From assembly GCA_016200765.1 (NCBI GenBank), contig JACQEC010000254.1, positions 1 to 6,432 of the forward strand: a stretch of 6,432 nucleotides of DNA. Reading direction: 5' to 3'. How positions within the stretch are numbered: the first letter of the stretch is position 1; every line of letters begins with the position of its first letter. Position numbers and translations under genes: made by a program. This document shows, one piece after another, positions 1 through 6,022 of the stretch. This stretch comes from Chloroflexota bacterium (GTDB taxonomy: Bacteria; Chloroflexota; Anaerolineae; JACRMK01). Below the pieces are notes generated by a model. The model saw only the letters and a program-made list of their open reading frames with translations. It searched no databases and was not told where the DNA came from.

Positions 1-1
1 C

Positions 2-520
2 GCCGATGCGGCGCTGAACGAAGGCGGCGCGTTGGAGGCGTTCCTCGAAGCGAAGGCGCAGGGGCTGACGAAATATCTGGGCATCACCGGCCACGGCCTG
101 CACATCGCCGCCACGCACGCCCACGCCTTGAGCCGCTTTGACTTTGACTCGGTGCTGTTCCCCATCAACCCGGTGCTGTGGGCCAACGAGACCTACCGCG
201 CCGACGCCGAACGCCTGCTGGACATCGTCCGCGCGCGGGACCTCGGCGCGATGGTCATCAAGGCGTGGACGAAGCGCCCGTGGGGCGAGCGCGAACGATC
301 CTACCACACGTGGTACGAGCCGTTCGACGACGCGCCGTCGCAGATGGACGTGATGCGCTTCGCCCTCTCGCAATCCGGCGTGAGCGGCCTGTGCAGCGCC
401 GGCGATGTGCGGCTGTTGGGCAATATCCTCGAAGCCGCAGAGCGCTTTGCGCCGCTGAACGACTTCGAGCAGAACGACCTCATGCGCCGCTCGGCCCAAC
501 TTGAGCCGCTGTTCACGTAG
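2..520 (+). CDS. Aldo/keto reductase, C-terminal part (5' end outside window)
   Basis: The frame is open from base 2 and ends at TAG 518-520, so the gene begins upstream of the window; the TTG at 32 is only an internal codon. The visible 172 residues read like the second half of an NAD(P)H-dependent aldo/keto reductase TIM barrel. They include a segment ending KYLGITGHG, then FPINPVLWANETYR, then MVIKAWTKRPWG and TWYEPFDD, and near the C terminus SGLCSAGDVRLLGNILEAAE, matching the helix and cofactor-binding region that closes AKR barrels. The catalytic Asp-Tyr-Lys-His positions are upstream or cannot be assigned here, so substrate and activity cannot be judged. The stop is 23 bp before the methyltransferase start, compatible with cotranscription. 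Family assignment is fairly sure; the exact role is unknown. Confidence 0.85.
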   Translation, partial: ADAALNEGGALEAFLEAKAQGLTKYLGITGHGLHIAATHAHALSRFDFDSVLFPINPVLWANETYRADAERLLDIVRARDLGAMVIKAWTKRPWGERERSYHTWYEPFDDAPSQMDVMRFALSQSGVSGLCSAGDVRLLGNILEAAERFAPLNDFEQNDLMRRSAQLEPLFT

Positions 521-543
521 GCGACCGGAGCCATCTTAGCACG

Positions 544-1356
544 ATGACGACCATCGAGACGCTTGAAGCCGCAGACTGGACGGACTACGCACTGCTCGAC
601 TCCGGCGACGGGATGCGGCTGGAACGTTTCGGCGCGTACACGCTGGCGCGGCCCGACCCGGAAGTGATCTGGCGCAAACGATGGCCCGAAGCCGAGTGGG
701 CCAAAGCCGACGCGACCTTCCAACACGGCGAGTCGGGCGAACGCTGGACCCGGCGGCGTCCCATCCCCGAACAGTGGCCGATGGGCTACCACGGCCTGAC
801 GTTCTCTGCCCGCCTGACACCCTTCAAGCACACCGGCGTCTTCCCTGAGCAGGCCGCGCTGTGGAGCCTTCTGCAAGAGCAGATTAGCAGAGCCGCGCGC
901 ACGGTGAACATCCTGACCCTGTTTGGCTACACCGGTCTGGCCGCGCTCTCCGCCGCGCGCGCGGGCGCAAAGGTGACGTATGTAGATGCGTCCAAGTGGG
1001 CGATGGAGTGGGCGCGCGAGAACCAGCAGGCGTCGGGGCTGGCCGAGAAACCGATCCGCTGGCTGTTGGACGACGCGCTCAAGTTTGTGAAGCGCGAGAT
1101 CAGGCGCGGCGCGCACTACGAGCTCAGCGACCGGCCGCTGTTCGTCATCGCCACAGCCTACGCGGTCGAGGTATCGTCGCTGGCACTGGGCAACGTCGTG
1201 AGCGATGCGCTGGGCGAGCGCGGGGGAACGGTGGCCATGGGCGAGCTCACCCTGCGCGAGCAATCCGCCGGGCGGCGGCTTTCAACGGCGGTCTATGCTT
1301 ACTGGCACCCCGCGAGCCACAGGTTGAACGTTGCCGGCGCCGCGTCCACGCGCTAA
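544..1356 (+). CDS. Class I SAM-dependent methyltransferase, RlmI/Methyltrans_SAM type, lacking the DPPK motif segment
   Basis: The 270-residue product resembles the bacterial RlmI-like (Methyltrans_SAM) group, which methylates rRNA cytosine C5 or is annotated as such. Landmarks in order: DWTDYALLDSGDG near residue 11; FKHTGVFPEQAALW about 94-107; SAM-binding motif I LFGYTG 126-131; the acidic ribose-binding loop YVDASK 146-151; WAREN 156-160; DDALKFVKREIRRG 176-189; RPLFVIATAYA 197-207; RLSTAVYAYW near the end. In relatives I recall, about 35 residues containing DPPKFGRGP lie between RRGxxYD and LLSDRPLF. Here HYE (191-193) runs directly into LSDRPLF, so motif IV is absent. The reading frame is intact. 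The last 16 residues and the TAA lie in a repeat also found at 2806-2906. GGAG at 527-530 is 13 bases from the ATG, a weak ribosome site. Probably inactive as an enzyme, or changed in function. Confidence 0.82.
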   Translation: MTTIETLEAADWTDYALLDSGDGMRLERFGAYTLARPDPEVIWRKRWPEAEWAKADATFQHGESGERWTRRRPIPEQWPMGYHGLTFSARLTPFKHTGVFPEQAALWSLLQEQISRAARTVNILTLFGYTGLAALSAARAGAKVTYVDASKWAMEWARENQQASGLAEKPIRWLLDDALKFVKREIRRGAHYELSDRPLFVIATAYAVEVSSLALGNVVSDALGERGGTVAMGELTLREQSAGRRLSTAVYAYWHPASHRLNVAGAASTR

Positions 1357-1361
1357 CGCGC
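1261..1361 (+). repeat. Direct repeat copy A: methyltransferase 3' end plus tail
   Basis: These 101 bases match 2806-2906 without gaps, with 12 mismatches by hand count (about 88%). The repeat starts at codon 240 of the methyltransferase and runs past its TAA. It contains a GC-rich foldable segment at 1336-1362: outer arms GGCGC and GCGCC, inner CGCG-tcca-CGCG, with the stop codon in the bulge. Weaker similarity may continue after a small gap to about 1380. Its last 40 bases also resemble the intergenic repeats at 4328 and 6018. Confidence 0.85.
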
Positions 1362-1473
1362 CGACGGAAGGGCGCAGGCTAGCGGCTTGATCCAACTACC
1401 ATGAACAGGTCATACCCCCTAAACATCAATCCACGCCGGAGGGAGATAGACTTTCCCTAGCCAGAGTACGGGT

Positions 1474-1501
1474 TTGCCGAAAAGAAAAACGGGGGTATTA
1501 T
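1474..1501 (+). promoter_or_regulatory. Candidate sigma-70-type promoter
   Basis: TTGCCG at 1474-1479 and TATTAT at 1496-1501 are separated by 16 bases, in the only AT-rich spot upstream of the propeller gene. A second -10-like TATACT lies at 1506-1511 but has no partner at good spacing. This is a motif match only. Confidence 0.3.
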
Positions 1502-1589
1502 TTCTTATACTTCGCAACCTCAATCTGTGACCTCATAACCCTCAACACACGCCGCCGACCCTGTCAGGAGTTACTATGAGAGGGGGTCT

Positions 1590-1754
1590 ATGCTACGCCG
1601 ATTAGCGCTCAAGGCTGATGGGTATCCGCAAGACCTTGCGCGGTCCGGGAGGGGACGCCGCCCAAGAACCAACCAGACGCCTGCATCGCCCCGCGTGACC
1701 TATTCACCTGACGCAAGCGCGTCATGGAGGAACACCAGTCGTACCTCACCATGA
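1590..1754 (+). CDS. Possible small ORF, 54 codons, unrecognised
   Basis: The frame starts at ATG 1590, a few bases after the purine run AGAGGGGG (1579-1586), and stops at TGA 1752-1754, 28 bases before the propeller start. The product begins MLRRLALKADGYPQDL and then becomes rich in Arg, Ser, Thr and Pro, without recognisable domain or membrane segment. An even shorter frame of 9 codons starts at 1576 behind CAGGAG. The composition looks like chance coding in GC-rich DNA; it is listed only because the region is otherwise empty and a leader peptide cannot be excluded. Confidence 0.12.
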   Translation: MLRRLALKADGYPQDLARSGRGRRPRTNQTPASPRVTYSPDASASWRNTSRTSP

Positions 1755-1782
1755 TGGCGCAGGTAAGGAAAAAGGAGATAAC

Positions 1783-2799
1783 ATGAGGCTCACAACCATC
1801 GTCGCCGGAAGCAAGGCGCCGGCGAAAAGGCGAAATCTTTGGCGATTGCGCATCAGCGTGCTGGTGATCGCGTTGACTATGACGGTATCGGCGGTGAGCG
1901 CCAGTTACCCGCTCACCGTGTATCCAGTTCCAACACCGTCCAGCGTACCATTTATCATCACGGCGGGGCCGGACGGCGCGCTCTGGTTCACCGAACAATC
2001 CGGCAACCAGATTGGGCGCATCACCACCGATGGCGTCGTCAGCGAGTATCTGGTCCCAACACCTTCCAGCACCCCATCTGGCATCGCGGTGGGGCCGGAC
2101 GGCGCGCTTTGGTTCACCGAGCAATCCGGCAACCAGATTGGGCGCATCACCACCGATGGCGTCGTCAGCGAATATCCGGTTCCAACACTCAACAGCAACC
2201 CCGTCCGCATCACGGCAGGACCGTACGGCGCGCTCTGGTTCACCGAGAGCTATGCCAACCAGATTGGGCGCATCACCACCGATGGCGTCTTCAGCGAGTA
2301 TCCGATTCCAACCGCTAACAGCGAGCTAGGTGCCATCGCGGCGGGACCGGATGGCGCGCTCTGGTTCACCGAGCAGTCCAGCAGCCAGATTGGGCGCATC
2401 ACCACCGCCGGCGTCTTCAGCGAGTATCCAGTTCCAATACCCCCCGGCGACCTAGCTGACATCACGGCGGGGCCGGACGGCGCGCTCTGGTTCACCGAGC
2501 AGGACAGCAACAAGATTGGACGCATCACCACGGCCGGCGTCGTCAGCGAGTATCCGGTTCCAACAGCGGGCAGCCTCCCAACGGGTATCACGGCGGGACC
2601 GAACAGCGCGCTCTGGTTCACCGAAATCTATGGCAACAAGATTGGACGCATCACCACGGCCGGCGTTATAACGGAGTACCCGCTTCGTGTGGGACAGCAT
2701 CGCCTCATCGGCCCTATTATTATCGCCGTAGGGCCCGACGCTGCGCTTTGGTTCACAGCGGGACCGTCAAACAAGATAGGGCGGTACGCACCGCAGTAA
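1783..2799 (+). CDS. Exported seven-bladed beta-propeller, virginiamycin B lyase-like family
   Basis: A basic N terminus (K11, K15, R16, R17, R21, R23), hydrophobic stretch 24-38 and AVSA before S41 form a signal peptide or N-terminal anchor, so the domain acts outside the cytoplasm. The rest is seven repeats on a 42-residue period with consensus AGPDGALWFTE-x4-N-x-IGRITT-x-GVVSEYPVPT. The GPDG-type turns start at 62, 104, 146, 188, 230, 272 and 317. The last blade lacks its outer strand, which the N-terminal TVYPVPTPSS (45-54) can supply, the usual velcro closure of seven-bladed propellers. This is the fold of streptogramin B lyase Vgb. However, the PHxIT histidines I recall as catalytic in Vgb are absent: His306 is the only His. 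Antibiotic lyase activity is therefore unlikely, and binding or an unknown role is more plausible. AAGGAG at 1772-1777 is well placed for the ATG. The gene lies between two 101-bp direct repeats. Confidence 0.88.
   Translation: MRLTTIVAGSKAPAKRRNLWRLRISVLVIALTMTVSAVSASYPLTVYPVPTPSSVPFIITAGPDGALWFTEQSGNQIGRITTDGVVSEYLVPTPSSTPSGIAVGPDGALWFTEQSGNQIGRITTDGVVSEYPVPTLNSNPVRITAGPYGALWFTESYANQIGRITTDGVFSEYPIPTANSELGAIAAGPDGALWFTEQSSSQIGRITTAGVFSEYPVPIPPGDLADITAGPDGALWFTEQDSNKIGRITTAGVVSEYPVPTAGSLPTGITAGPNSALWFTEIYGNKIGRITTAGVITEYPLRVGQHRLIGPIIIAVGPDAALWFTAGPSNKIGRYAPQ
1966..2784 (+). repeat. Tandem 126-bp blade repeats inside the propeller gene
   Basis: Each blade is encoded by a 126-base unit (the sixth by 135). 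Units 1 and 2 (from 1966 and 2092) differ at only a handful of mostly synonymous positions across their first 100 bases. Units 4 to 6 share an ACCGCCGGCGT/ACGGCCGGCGT variant where units 1 to 3 have ACCGATGGCGT. The pattern implies recent growth of the gene by internal duplication, in at least two subfamilies. Confidence 0.9.
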
Positions 2800-2805
2800 T
2801 AGGGC

Positions 2806-2906
2806 CAGTCCGCCGGGTGGCGGCTCTCAACGGCAGCCTTTGCTTACCGGCACTCCGCGAGCCACAGGGCAAACGTTGCGGGCGCCGCGTCCACGCGCTA
2901 ACGCGC
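2806..2906 (+). pseudogene. Direct repeat copy B: orphan 3' end of a methyltransferase gene
   Basis: This is the ungapped counterpart of 1261-1361. Read in the corresponding frame it gives QSAGWRLSTAAFAYR followed by HSASHRANVAGAASTR and a TAA at the equivalent place, so it is a coding 3' end without its gene. It starts 7 bases after the propeller stop. The differences from copy A include both silent (CAA/CAG, CTT/CTC, GCC/GCG) and replacement changes (R/W, Y/F, W/R, P/S, L/A), and the TAAFAY reading resembles the usual family ending at least as well as copy A does. It is therefore an old copy or one derived from a different paralogue, not a very recent duplicate. Confidence 0.75.
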
Positions 2907-2918
2907 GCACCCCCGTCG

Positions 2919-2989
2919 GTAGGGGCGAAGCCGCGCGCGAGTAGCCTGCTCCTTCACGCGGTGATTCGTGCGCGCCGCTTCGCCCCTAC
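2919..2989. terminator. Long palindrome between convergent genes (bidirectional terminator or repeat)
   Basis: Arms GTAGGGGCGAAGCcGCGCGC (2919-2938) and GCGCGCcGCTTCGCCCCTAC (2970-2989) are complementary at 19 of 20 positions and enclose a 31-base loop. The loop itself has a smaller pairing CACG/CGTG. It lies between the propeller gene and the MFS gene, whose 3' ends face each other, so it could end transcription from both sides. It lacks a T run, and its form is also that of a dispersed palindromic repeat. Confidence 0.55.
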
Positions 2990-2998
2990 TTCGCCCGC

Positions 2999-4264
2999 CT
3001 AAGGCGGTTCGGGGGCATACACGCGAACGGAAGAGCGGCCAAAATAGATGTGGGTCAAGCCAATGCCGGCGACATACAGCGCCGCCATCATGATGATAAT
3101 CGGCAGCCAGCCGTAGCGCACCTGCATCTGCCCGCTGACAATCGGGCTGACCACCCAGCCGAGCGTCCAGACCATCGAAGTGAGACTGCTGACGGTCGCG
3201 CGGGTTTCGTCTTGCACCACCTCCATGGAGTAGGCGTTGAAGATCGGCCCGCTCATCTGCATCAGCGCGGTGCGGAACAGGTAGGCGACGAAAGCCAGCG
3301 GGAAGATCGGCGAGAAGCCCATGATGAGCAGACAGGGCACGCTCAGCGCCTGCGCGCCGACCACGGCCCGAATCTTGCCGAACCGCTGGGCCAGCACCGG
3401 CCCCAGCGCAATCGCCACCCCCGCCACCAGCGCCGCCAGCGAAAACAGTCCCCCAACCTCGCTATCGCTCACGCCGTAGAGTTCGCGCAGAAACACATTC
3501 GCAAACGGGATCAACAACCCTGCGCCAAGGCTGATCAAGAGGTTCGGGAACAATAGCTTGAACAAGAGCCGCCCTTCCGCGCGCACGCCGGTCAGCGGGC
3601 GGCGGATGGTGCGGCGCACGGCGGTCGGGTCGGAGCGCAGTCGCGCGAGCGGCACCAGGGTCGCCGCCGCGACAACCGCCGCCACCACCAGCGCGGCCTG
3701 ATAGGCGCGCGCGTCTCGCGCGCTCACGTTGAACAAGCCGCCCAGCCACTCCGGCAGGTTGCCGCCCATCAGCCCGCCCGCGAAGCCGGCCGCGGACTGC
3801 AGGGCAAAGCTAATGCTGAACAGGTGCGTGCGCTCGTCGGGGCGGCTGTTTTCCATCATGAACGGCGCGGCCACCACGATCGGAATCGCCGTGCCAATGC
3901 CGTAGAGCACGCCCATCGCGATCAGCCCTTCGGTGCTGGTGAAGACCACCAGCCCCAACACGGCCAGCGCGGTGATGATCGCGCCCCAGACCAGCGCGGC
4001 CTTGCGCCCGATGGCATCGCTAAGCATCGCGGCGGGCAGAGAGGCGATCAGCGTGGTCAATTGGGTCAGGCTCGCCATCAGGCCGAGAAAATCTTGCCGG
4101 TAGCCGAGGCTGACGAGGTAGAAATTCAACAGCAGGCCGCTGATGGCAAACGTCACCCCGCTTAGCAGACTGCTCCATAAAAACAGGCGGGCGTTGTAGC
4201 CGAAGCCTGTGACATATGACCAGTAGTGGCGCAGACCTTGCGAGAGCGAGATGGTGAGTTGCAC
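2999..4264 (-). CDS. Major facilitator superfamily transporter, 12 TM
   Basis: The 421-residue product is a membrane protein with about twelve hydrophobic segments (near 30-50, 58-78, 90-108, 113-132, 150-168, 188-206, 236-257, 268-290, 300-318, 319-338, 358-378, 386-406). MFS motif A is clear between segments 2 and 3: AMLSDAIGRKA at 79-89, with D83, G86, R87 and K88. The matching second-half loop is AQRFGKIRA (292-300), and a charged central loop at 207-235 separates the halves. It should move a small solute across the cytoplasmic membrane by ion coupling; substrate and direction cannot be read. The start is a GTG at 4264-4262 with no close ribosome site. GGAGG (4291-4287, minus strand) is 22 bases away and sits 7 bases before an in-frame ATT at 4279, so the start is uncertain. 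The gene is divergent from the amidohydrolase and convergent with the propeller gene. Confidence 0.88.
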   Translation of the reverse strand: MQLTISLSQGLRHYWSYVTGFGYNARLFLWSSLLSGVTFAISGLLLNFYLVSLGYRQDFLGLMASLTQLTTLIASLPAAMLSDAIGRKAALVWGAIITALAVLGLVVFTSTEGLIAMGVLYGIGTAIPIVVAAPFMMENSRPDERTHLFSISFALQSAAGFAGGLMGGNLPEWLGGLFNVSARDARAYQAALVVAAVVAAATLVPLARLRSDPTAVRRTIRRPLTGVRAEGRLLFKLLFPNLLISLGAGLLIPFANVFLRELYGVSDSEVGGLFSLAALVAGVAIALGPVLAQRFGKIRAVVGAQALSVPCLLIMGFSPIFPLAFVAYLFRTALMQMSGPIFNAYSMEVVQDETRATVSSLTSMVWTLGWVVSPIVSGQMQVRYGWLPIIIMMAALYVAGIGLTHIYFGRSSVRVYAPEPP

Positions 4265-4296
4265 TGGGGTTGTTCTAATCCTTTTGCCTCCGTTGG

Positions 4297-4304
4297 ATTA
4301 TAAT
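4297..4304. promoter_or_regulatory. Overlapping divergent -10 elements
   Basis: ATTATAAT at 4297-4304 reads TATAAT on the plus strand (4299-4304) and TATAAT on the minus strand (4302-4297). It lies between the divergent MFS and amidohydrolase genes in a locally AT-rich stretch. No strong -35 is seen at standard spacing on either strand. The minus-strand reading would start transcription near 4290, giving the MFS mRNA a leader of only about 25 bases. Confidence 0.4.
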
Positions 4305-4327
4305 AGAAGCAACGCTCTATAGCGAAC

Positions 4328-4394
4328 GGTTGAGCGTTACGGGTTCCGCGTTCACGCGCTCACCCTCGAACGGCGAGGGCATACGCGCTAACGC
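4328..4394. repeat. Intergenic repeat copy C with internal hairpin
   Basis: Bases 4328-4364 match the tail of repeat copy A (from 1322) at 29 of 37 positions, and share GTTGAGCGTT and GCGTTCACG with the element at 6018. Next comes a hairpin CCCTCG-aacgg-CGAGGG (4363-4379), then ACGCGCTAACGC (4383-4394), which repeats the end of copies A and B. The repeat ends just before the ribosome site of the amidohydrolase, so it forms part of that gene's leader or promoter region. Confidence 0.6.
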
Positions 4395-4400
4395 AACAAC

Positions 4401-4405
4401 GGGAG
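4401..4405 (+). promoter_or_regulatory. Ribosome binding site of the amidohydrolase
   Basis: GGGAG ends six bases before ATG 4412. The next codon is also ATG, so initiation could use either; the spacing slightly favours the first. Confidence 0.6.
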
Positions 4406-4411
4406 CAACGC

Positions 4412-6022
4412 ATGATGCAGTCAACAAACACCAACGCCTATGACGTGCTCATCAAGGGCGGCGTCCTTTACGACGGCGGCGGCGGAGAGCCGTACGCCGC
4501 CGACCTTGCGATCCAGGGCGACCGTATCGCCGCCATCGGCGACTTGCCCGACGCGCGCGCCCAGACCGTGATAGACGCGCGCGGCCTGGCGGTCGCGCCG
4601 GGCTTTATCAACATGCTTAGCTGGGCGGTCGAATCGCTGATCGCAGACGGGCGCTCGCAGAGCGACATCCGGCAGGGCGTAACGCTGGAGGTGATGGGCG
4701 AGGGGCGCTCGATGGGGCCGCTCAACGAGGCGATGAAACAGGAGATGCGCCAGCGGCAGGGCGCGATCCAATACGACATCGCGTGGACGACGCTCGGCGA
4801 GTACCTGGATTTCCTCGCCCGGCGCGGCGTCTCCACCAACGTCGCCTCCTTCCTGGGCGCGGAGACCCTGCGCATCCATGCGCTCGGCTACGCAGACCGC
4901 CCGCCCACCGCCGCCGAGCTTGACCAGATGCGCGCGCTGACGCATCAGGCGATGCAGGAAGGCGCGATGGGGCTGTCCACCTATTTGATCTACGCGCCCG
5001 CCTGCTATGCCCATACCGACGAACTGATCGCGCTCGCGGAGGTCGCCGCGTCCTACGGCGGCCTCTATATCTCGCACATCCGCGACGAGGACGACCACAT
5101 CCTCGACGCGCTGGACGAGTTCCTGACGATTGCGCGGCAGGCGAAGGCCAGAGCCGAAATCTACCATCTGAAGTGTTCCGGCGAGGCCAACTGGGGCCAA
5201 CTGGATTTGGTCATCCAGAAAATTGAAGCGGCGCGCGCCGAGGGGCTGGCGATCACCGCCGACATGTACACCTACACCGCCTCGTCCAACAACATCAGCT
5301 CCACCATCCCCGCCTGGGCGCACGAGGGCGGCTTCGAGGCCCTCTTGCAACGTTTGAAAGACCGGGCGGCGCGCGAGCGCATCCGCCCGGAGATCAGCCT
5401 GCCCTCTGCGGAGAAGGTCTTGCTCGTCAGTTTTCGCAGTGACGCCCTGCGGCCCTTGACCGGCAAGACGCTGGCCGAGATCGCGGCTCTGCGCGGCGTG
5501 TCGCCGGAAGACACGGTGATGGATTTGATCGTGGAGGACGACAGCGGCATCGGCGCGGTGTATTTCAAGATGTCCGAGGAGAACGTCCGGCGACAGATAG
5601 CGTTGCCGTGGGTCAGCTTCGGCTCCGACGGCCAGTCCATGTCCAGCGAGGGCGTCTTCCTGCGCTCCAATACCCACCCGCGCGCCTACGGCAACTTCGC
5701 GCGCCTGCTCGGCAAGTACGTCCGCGAGGAACGGATCATCACCCTGCCGGAAGCCGTCCGCCGTCTGACCGCCCTGCCCGCCGCGAACCTGCGGCTCGAC
5801 CGGCGCGGCCGGCTCGCGCGCGGCTACTTCGCTGACGTGGTGGCTTTCGACCCGGACACCATTCGCGACAACGCCACCTTTGATCGGCCGCATCAGTACG
5901 CCACCGGCATGGCGCACGTGCTCGTCAACGGCGTGCCGGTGCTCACGGATGGCGAGCACACCGGCGCGACGCCCGGCCGGGTGGTGCGCGGGCCGGGCTG
6001 GACGGGCGGCGAAACCCGTTGA
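4412..6022 (+). CDS. D-aminoacylase-family amidohydrolase with atypical metal site
   Basis: The 536-residue product has the composite beta-sandwich plus TIM-barrel layout of urease-type amidohydrolases: N-terminal sandwich strands from YDVLIKGGVLYDGGGG (10-25), VAPGFIN at 61-67, a barrel to about 455, and a C-terminal return to the sandwich with LARGYFADVVAFDPDTI (468-484). The best match is the N-acyl-D-amino-acid deacylase group (EC 3.5.1.81 type). SHIRDE (221-226, H222), YHLKCSG (251-257, H252), FGSDG (403-407, D406) and HPRAYGNFARLLG (422-434) correspond to its conserved barrel motifs. The usual HxH after PGFID is replaced by NML-SW (67-71), and the NCG cysteine motif by GEG (96-98). Two metal ligands and the bridging Cys therefore seem absent. 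I recall related amidohydrolases with the same GFINML motif, so this is probably a natural subfamily. Substrate is unknown; no signal peptide, so cytoplasmic. The TGA falls inside an intergenic repeat. Confidence 0.8.
   Translation: MMQSTNTNAYDVLIKGGVLYDGGGGEPYAADLAIQGDRIAAIGDLPDARAQTVIDARGLAVAPGFINMLSWAVESLIADGRSQSDIRQGVTLEVMGEGRSMGPLNEAMKQEMRQRQGAIQYDIAWTTLGEYLDFLARRGVSTNVASFLGAETLRIHALGYADRPPTAAELDQMRALTHQAMQEGAMGLSTYLIYAPACYAHTDELIALAEVAASYGGLYISHIRDEDDHILDALDEFLTIARQAKARAEIYHLKCSGEANWGQLDLVIQKIEAARAEGLAITADMYTYTASSNNISSTIPAWAHEGGFEALLQRLKDRAARERIRPEISLPSAEKVLLVSFRSDALRPLTGKTLAEIAALRGVSPEDTVMDLIVEDDSGIGAVYFKMSEENVRRQIALPWVSFGSDGQSMSSEGVFLRSNTHPRAYGNFARLLGKYVREERIITLPEAVRRLTALPAANLRLDRRGRLARGYFADVVAFDPDTIRDNATFDRPHQYATGMAHVLVNGVPVLTDGEHTGATPGRVVRGPGWTGGETR

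Larger units (their letters stand above)
1357..1782. other. Gene-poor region upstream of the propeller gene
   Basis: No recognisable protein or RNA gene lies in these 426 bases. The stretch 1480-1545 is clearly richer in A+T than the rest of the window and holds a promoter-like pair. Small dyads are present: ATACCCCC at 1412-1419 against GGGGGTAT at 1491-1498, CGCAAG-ac-CTTGCG at 1627-1640, and the hairpin TGACGC-AAGC-GCGTCA at 1709-1724. A 54-codon open frame (1590-1754) is described separately. If the promoter is real, the propeller mRNA has a leader of roughly 270 bases, long enough for structure, but I do not recognise any known riboswitch class. Confidence 0.5.

Noticed and set aside
301..1263. 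320-codon open frame on the minus strand opposite the reductase and methyltransferase
   Set aside because: It spans two recognisable plus-strand genes and their gap, and its translation shows no family signature.
1357..1782. Possible riboswitch or tRNA in the gene-poor region
   Set aside because: No cloverleaf, T-loop sequence or known riboswitch core could be recognised; only short dyads are present.
1966..2784. Regular repeats that might suggest a CRISPR array
   Set aside because: The 126-base units are coding, in frame, without unique spacers, and encode propeller blades.
1261..2906. Interval between direct repeats as an insertion sequence or integron cassette
   Set aside because: No transposase or integrase is encoded, there are no inverted termini at the edges, and no typical attC-like core was seen; the repeat is reported as an unexplained direct duplication.
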